In this document: positions 12,759-15,659 of the stretch, one piece after another
Layout of the letters: every line of letters begins with the position of its first letter
Numbering within the stretch: the first letter of the stretch is position 1
Source: Prevotella sp. CAG:485
GTDB taxonomy: Bacteria; Bacteroidota; Bacteroidia; Bacteroidales; Muribaculaceae
Length of the DNA stretch: 15,659 nt
Assembly (NCBI GenBank): GCA_000437495.1
Contig: FR897850.1
Span: 21,401-37,059 of the forward strand
Direction of reading: 5' to 3'
Translations under genes and position numbers: made by a program
The notes under the pieces: model-generated
What the model was told of the DNA's origin: nothing
The model's database searches: none
The model's input: the letters and a program-made list of their open reading frames with translations, nothing else

Positions 12759-13940
12759 ATGACCAACTCGAGATATATGGGCCGCGGTGTGTCGGCCACG
12801 AAAGAGGATGTGCACAATGCCATCAAAAATATCGACAAAGGGCTTTATCCCAAGGCCTTCTGCAAGATTATCCCCGACATTCTCGGCGGCGACGCTGATT
12901 GGTGCAACATAATGCACGCCGACGGAGCGGGCACAAAATCGTCGCTTGCCTACGCCTACTGGCGCGAGACGGGCGATATGAGTGTCTGGGCCGGCATAGC
13001 CCAGGACTCGCTGATAATGAATATCGACGATTTGCTGTGTGTGGGAGCCACCGACGGCATCCTGCTCTCGTCGACCATAGGGCGCAACAAACTGCTTATT
13101 CCCGGGTCGGTAATCGCTGCCATAATCAATTCCACAGAGGATCTGCTGGCCAAGCTGCGGAGCCTTGGCGTGGGCATTAACAGCACGGGAGGCGAAACGG
13201 CCGATGTGGGAGACCTGGTGCGCACCATAATAGTAGACAGCACTGTAACCTGCCGTATGCCGCGCAAAAACGTCATCGACAATGCCAATATCCGCCCGGG
13301 CGACGTGATTGTGGGTCTGGCAAGCTATGGGCAGGCCACTTACGAGGAGGAATACAACGGTGGCATGGGCAGCAACGGCCTTACATCTGCGCGCCATGAC
13401 GTTTTCTCGCATATCCTTCAGGAGAAATACCCTGAGACGTGCGACCCGAATCTGCCGGCCGAGCTTATCTATTCAGGCAGCCGGAAGCTGACCGACGCCG
13501 TTGAAGGTTCGCCACTCGACGCCGGCAAGCTCGTACTCTCCCCCACCCGCACATACGCCCCTGTGGTGGCCCGTATCCTCAAAGAGATGCGCCCGCACAT
13601 TCACGGCATGATACACTGCTCAGGCGGCGCTCAGACCAAGATTCTGCATTTCCTCGACGATGGCATGAAGGTGGTGAAAGACAATCTCTTTCCGCTGCCG
13701 CCGCTTTTCCGCCTGATTCAGCAGGAAAGCCAAACAGACTGGAAAGAAATGTATCAGGTGTTCAACATGGGCCACCGGTTTGAGATTTATCTGCCCGAAG
13801 AGTACGCCAGGAGCATAATAGAAATCTCGCGCAGCTTCAATATCGACGCACAGATTGTGGGACGCGTGGAAGCTGCCCCCAACCAATCCGCCTCAGTGGA
13901 AATACACTCTCCTTACGGCGAATTTCACTATCAAAACTAA
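12759..13940 (+). CDS. purM: AIR synthetase (phosphoribosylformylglycinamidine cyclo-ligase), long form
   Basis: PurM closes the imidazole ring: formylglycinamidine ribonucleotide plus ATP gives aminoimidazole ribonucleotide, the fifth step of purine synthesis. The 393-residue protein is longer than the roughly 345-residue enterobacterial enzyme, which fits the divergent Bacteroidota form often annotated as AIR synthase-related. Family marks are HADGAGTKSSLAY near residue 53, DSLIMNIDDLLCVGA near 83, the glycine-rich STGGETADVGDLVRT near 142, RPGDVIVGLASYG near 180, and HCSGGAQTK in the C-terminal half. It starts 8 bases after nadC and is followed 21 bases later by a DUF3332 lipoprotein. The identity is good, though the divergence leaves a small chance of a related ATP-binding enzyme. 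Confidence 0.88.
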   Translation: MTNSRYMGRGVSATKEDVHNAIKNIDKGLYPKAFCKIIPDILGGDADWCNIMHADGAGTKSSLAYAYWRETGDMSVWAGIAQDSLIMNIDDLLCVGATDGILLSSTIGRNKLLIPGSVIAAIINSTEDLLAKLRSLGVGINSTGGETADVGDLVRTIIVDSTVTCRMPRKNVIDNANIRPGDVIVGLASYGQATYEEEYNGGMGSNGLTSARHDVFSHILQEKYPETCDPNLPAELIYSGSRKLTDAVEGSPLDAGKLVLSPTRTYAPVVARILKEMRPHIHGMIHCSGGAQTKILHFLDDGMKVVKDNLFPLPPLFRLIQQESQTDWKEMYQVFNMGHRFEIYLPEEYARSIIEISRSFNIDAQIVGRVEAAPNQSASVEIHSPYGEFHYQN

Positions 13941-13961
13941 TCACTAAAACCAACCAACAGT

Positions 13962-14501
13962 ATGCGCAAAATCACACTGTCAGTAATAGTAAGCCTTGCT
14001 TGCTGCTTCTTCTTCAACTCCTGTATAGGCAGTTTCGCCCTCACCAACAACGTCTTGAACTGGAATCGCCAGGTAGGGTCCAAATTCGTCAATGAGCTGG
14101 TATTTTTCGCATTCTGGATTCTTCCGGTGTATGAGGTAACAGCCCTGAGCGACCTCCTCGTGCTCAATTCGATAGAATTCTGGAGCGGCAACAACCCTGT
14201 AAGCGCCTCCACCAAAGTCATCGACACAGACCATGGCCGCTATCTGGTGAAATGCGACGGCAAAGGCTACGACGTAATCGACGAAACCACCGGCGAGACC
14301 GTTCGCCTTAACTTTGACCAGCCCACTCAGACCTGGTCAATAGAAATGGGCGACGAGGATGTGCCCTTCATGACGTTTGTTGACGACACCCACGTGAAGA
14401 TGATTACCCCCGACGGCAGTTTCAACGTTTACGAAACCAGCTCCGAAGGACTCATGGCATATCAGGCCGTAGCCACCCAATCGCTGCTTTCGCGCAAGTA
14501 A
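13962..14501 (+). CDS. DUF3332 lipoprotein
   Basis: A 179-residue protein with an N-terminal signal of the lipoprotein type: Arg-Lys, a hydrophobic stretch and a Cys at about residue 21 in FNSCIGSF. The segment around residues 21-70 (IGSFALTNNVLNWN, then GSKFVNELVFF, PVYEV and LNSIEFW) matches my memory of the DUF3332 family, which contains a second hydrophobic stretch. The C-terminal half is beta-rich and acidic, with a DDTHVKMITPDGSFNVYET hairpin-like region. The biological role of the family is unknown. No acidic export signal follows the Cys, so it may stay in the periplasm-facing leaflet. It lies 21 bases after purM and may ride on the same transcript. The family call is from memory of the motif, not a search. 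Confidence 0.8.
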   Translation: MRKITLSVIVSLACCFFFNSCIGSFALTNNVLNWNRQVGSKFVNELVFFAFWILPVYEVTALSDLLVLNSIEFWSGNNPVSASTKVIDTDHGRYLVKCDGKGYDVIDETTGETVRLNFDQPTQTWSIEMGDEDVPFMTFVDDTHVKMITPDGSFNVYETSSEGLMAYQAVATQSLLSRK

Positions 14502-14597
14502 TACCCTAAAACCCTACAAATCAGACAGTTAACTCCAATAAGACGAGAAGCTGATTGTTAACGTTTGTTAAAAATCAAATAAATTCGGGGCAAACCC

Positions 14598-14628
14598 TTG
14601 CAGGGTAATAAAAAAAGCATTAACTTTG
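14598..14628 (+). promoter_or_regulatory. Promoter for tRNA-Pro
   Basis: A perfect TAACTTTG -7 box (14621-14628) is preceded, 20 bases upstream, by TTG (14598-14600) as a partial -33 box. The transcript would begin about 90 bases before the tRNA. The leader contains a GCCACA/TGTGGC hairpin (14660-14682) and a small CCTC/GAGG one (14688-14702). Confidence 0.7.
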
Positions 14629-14722
14629 CACCGCATTTGGGAAGCAACCCCTCTTAACAGCCACAACAACAGACACTGTGGCATCTCCCTCAGAGATAGA
14701 GGAAACGAACCCAAAGCCTCTT

Positions 14723-14798
14723 CGGGGTGTAGCTCAGCCCGGTTTAGAGTACGCGTCTGGGGGGCGTGTGGTCGCAAGTTCGAATCTTGTCACCCCGA
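14723..14798 (+). tRNA. tRNA-Pro, anticodon GGG
   Basis: A 76-base cloverleaf. The acceptor CGGGGTG pairs with CACCCCG, with A as discriminator base; a 5' C with an A discriminator is typical of tRNA-Pro. The anticodon stem CGCGT/GCGTG (14752-14756, 14764-14768; two wobble pairs) encloses loop CTGGGGG, with anticodon GGG at 14759-14761 and G37 after it. The T-arm is GCAAG-TTCGAAT-CTTGT. CCA is not encoded. Confidence 0.92.
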
Positions 14799-14805
14799 CT
14801 GAGAC

Positions 14806-14847
14806 AAAGTGCTGAATTTTCAGGTAGTTACTGAGATTCAGCACTTT
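14806..14847 (+). terminator. Hairpin terminator after tRNA-Pro
   Basis: AAAGTGCTGAAT (14806-14817) and ATTCAGCACTTT (14836-14847) form a perfect 12-bp stem; an inner CAG/CTG can pair in the loop. It is followed by ACTTTTAC, a weak T tract. It lies 7 bases after the tRNA. Confidence 0.8.
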
Positions 14848-15180
14848 ACTTTTACACCCAATCTACCCTCCCCAGGTGATCAAAACTTTTCAATATGGTG
14901 GTATTTTTGGGGCAAAAAAGCAAATTACGTGCAAATTTTAGCGGGGTAAATTGGACAGTATATTGGCACGGGAGGTAGAGAGAAGGCGCATGATAAAATA
15001 CATGTGTTTAGACATAGAGATTTCAGCGGCGGAAGATGAAAAATAGCCTCTAATACAACTGAAATGGGCTTCGTGGGCACTTTATAAGTTTACATATTAG
15101 AATATAGGTTCAACAAATAATCGGGTGGCTATTTTTCTGAGTATTCCAAATTCGTTTGTTATCGGCTAACTCAATTTGGT
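14848..15180. other. Non-coding AT-rich stretch after tRNA-Pro
   Basis: No credible gene. It contains a direct repeat GCAAATT spaced 11 bases apart near 14920, and only very short frames (for example an 18-codon one starting at 14991). On the minus strand a short, start-less readable frame (about 15122-15187) encodes a plausible but unrecognised peptide. This may be decayed mobile-element DNA, but I see no integrase or duplicated tRNA end. Confidence 0.4.
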
Positions 15181-15270
15181 CTAAAATCGCTTACAGGCAC
15201 AGCGCATCAGCTCGCCCACCTGCTCATCGGCGGCGGTCTGCTCGGCGTAATCCATGTAAGCTGTCTCCAT
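15181..15270 (-). CDS. Possible 29-residue small ORF
   Basis: ATG at 15270-15268 to TAG at 15183-15181 on the minus strand encodes 29 residues beginning METAYMDYAEQ and ending CACKRF. It is more GC-rich than the sequence just downstream of it and has an in-frame stop 9 bases upstream of the ATG. It lies downstream of a terminator hairpin. I recognise no family. It may be a real small protein, the remnant of a larger gene, or chance. Confidence 0.25.
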   Translation of the reverse strand: METAYMDYAEQTAADEQVGELMRCACKRF

Positions 15271-15295
15271 ACCCTTTTACCGCCGCGGTGCTATC

Positions 15296-15333
15296 AAAGA
15301 AAAAGCCCGGCTAACCATCTGGCTAACCGGGCT
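15296..15333 (-). terminator. Intrinsic terminator after the DUF5053-like gene
   Basis: On the minus strand, bases 15333-15321 and 15316-15304 form a 13-bp stem with two G-U wobbles and a 4-base loop, with AGCCCGG/CCGGGCT at the base, followed by TTTTCTTT. On the plus strand the wobbles become C-A mismatches and no T run follows, so the signal is minus-oriented. Confidence 0.75.
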
Positions 15334-15389
15334 GCGCACCCTGCCTGCTCTGACCGGAAGGAGCGCTATGTAATCAAAAACTATCAGAG

Positions 15390-15614
15390 CTATATCTTAT
15401 CTGCCGTTTCCTCCAACATCACTGAAAGACGGCGAAGCGCATTGCGTAATACTTCTTTCTGTTCCGCTGTAAATTCACACTCTTTGCCGTTACCGTCATA
15501 TCCATTCAGCCGCTGGTAAATCCACCCACGGGAAAAACCAAAAAAATCTCGTGATATATTGCCCCATTTCAGATACGGCAAAACGTCTGCAAGTGCTTGT
15601 GTCAACTTCTCCAT
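15390..15614 (-). CDS. Small DUF5053-like protein
   Basis: A 74-residue acidic/basic mixed protein without a signal peptide or membrane segment. The central segment, ISRDFFGFSRGWIYQRLNG followed by a short NGK turn, FTAEQKEVLRNALRRLS and a C-terminal helix, resembles from memory the DUF5053 family common in Bacteroides mobile elements and conserved as small cytosolic helical proteins of unknown function. The F-G-x-S-R-x-W-x-Y-Q-R-L-N-G pattern looks like a helix-turn-helix-type segment but is not proof of DNA binding. A terminator follows its stop by about 60 bases. Only 45 bases upstream remain in the window and no clear promoter is visible there. The family call is tentative; that it is a real gene is fairly likely. 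Confidence 0.6.
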   Translation of the reverse strand: MEKLTQALADVLPYLKWGNISRDFFGFSRGWIYQRLNGYDGNGKECEFTAEQKEVLRNALRRLSVMLEETADKI

Positions 15615-15659
15615 ATTAAGTTTTTTTTGATGGGAGTGTATCGTAATTCGATTTTTGCG

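Noticed and set aside
12702..13412. 236-residue minus-strand frame over purM
   Set aside because: It is antisense to purM, with no recognisable domain or promoter.
14779..15659. Second copy of the tRNA-Pro 3' end as an attachment site
   Set aside because: I looked for a repeat of the T-arm and acceptor sequence downstream and found none within the window.

Overview
The window reads as chromosomal DNA from a Bacteroidales bacterium, most likely a gut member close to Muribaculaceae (family level is inference). The clearest sign is the promoter type: several starts are preceded by a TAnnTTTG -7 box, twice with a TTTG -33 box 19-20 bases upstream, and there are no convincing Shine-Dalgarno sites. 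The gene content agrees: a long-form PurM, a DUF3332 lipoprotein, a small DUF5053-like protein, and tRNAs without encoded CCA.

Layout. Positions 1-1825 hold a minus-strand operon, tpiA, a SPOR-domain exported protein and folE (cut by the window edge), with overlapping or nearly touching genes and one clear promoter. A 424-base divergent intergenic region separates it from an unrecognised plus-strand lipoprotein (2145-2807) that ends in a strong hairpin terminator. Next is a plus-strand envelope and replication group: a zinc N-acetylmuramoyl-L-alanine amidase with a roughly 300-residue low-complexity tail, an MCE/MlaD-like lipid-transport protein, and a DnaA with an unusual DNA-binding signature.

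Positions 7222-10926 carry the most interesting accessory unit. It has a membrane-anchored TIR protein (cytosolic TIR, one membrane segment, beta-sandwich-like outer part), followed 37 bases later by an exported TPR protein. The TPR gene is split by a one-base frameshift in an A run. Its repeat array is much more AT-rich than either end of the gene, suggesting a mosaic origin. The pair looks like an envelope sensor coupled to an intracellular TIR effector, but that function is inference.

After a strong terminator come tRNA-Gly(CCC) with its own terminator, minus-strand rlmH, and a plus-strand run of nadC, purM and a DUF3332 lipoprotein. The window ends with tRNA-Pro(GGG), its terminator, and about 800 bases of mostly non-coding sequence with a small DUF5053-like gene on the minus strand. 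That end may be the edge of an element inserted beside the tRNA.

Most of the window is housekeeping: glycolysis, folate/queuosine precursor, NAD and purine synthesis, ribosome methylation, cell wall, and replication initiation. The TIR/TPR pair, the amidase tail, the divergent DnaA and the region after tRNA-Pro are the parts worth a second look.
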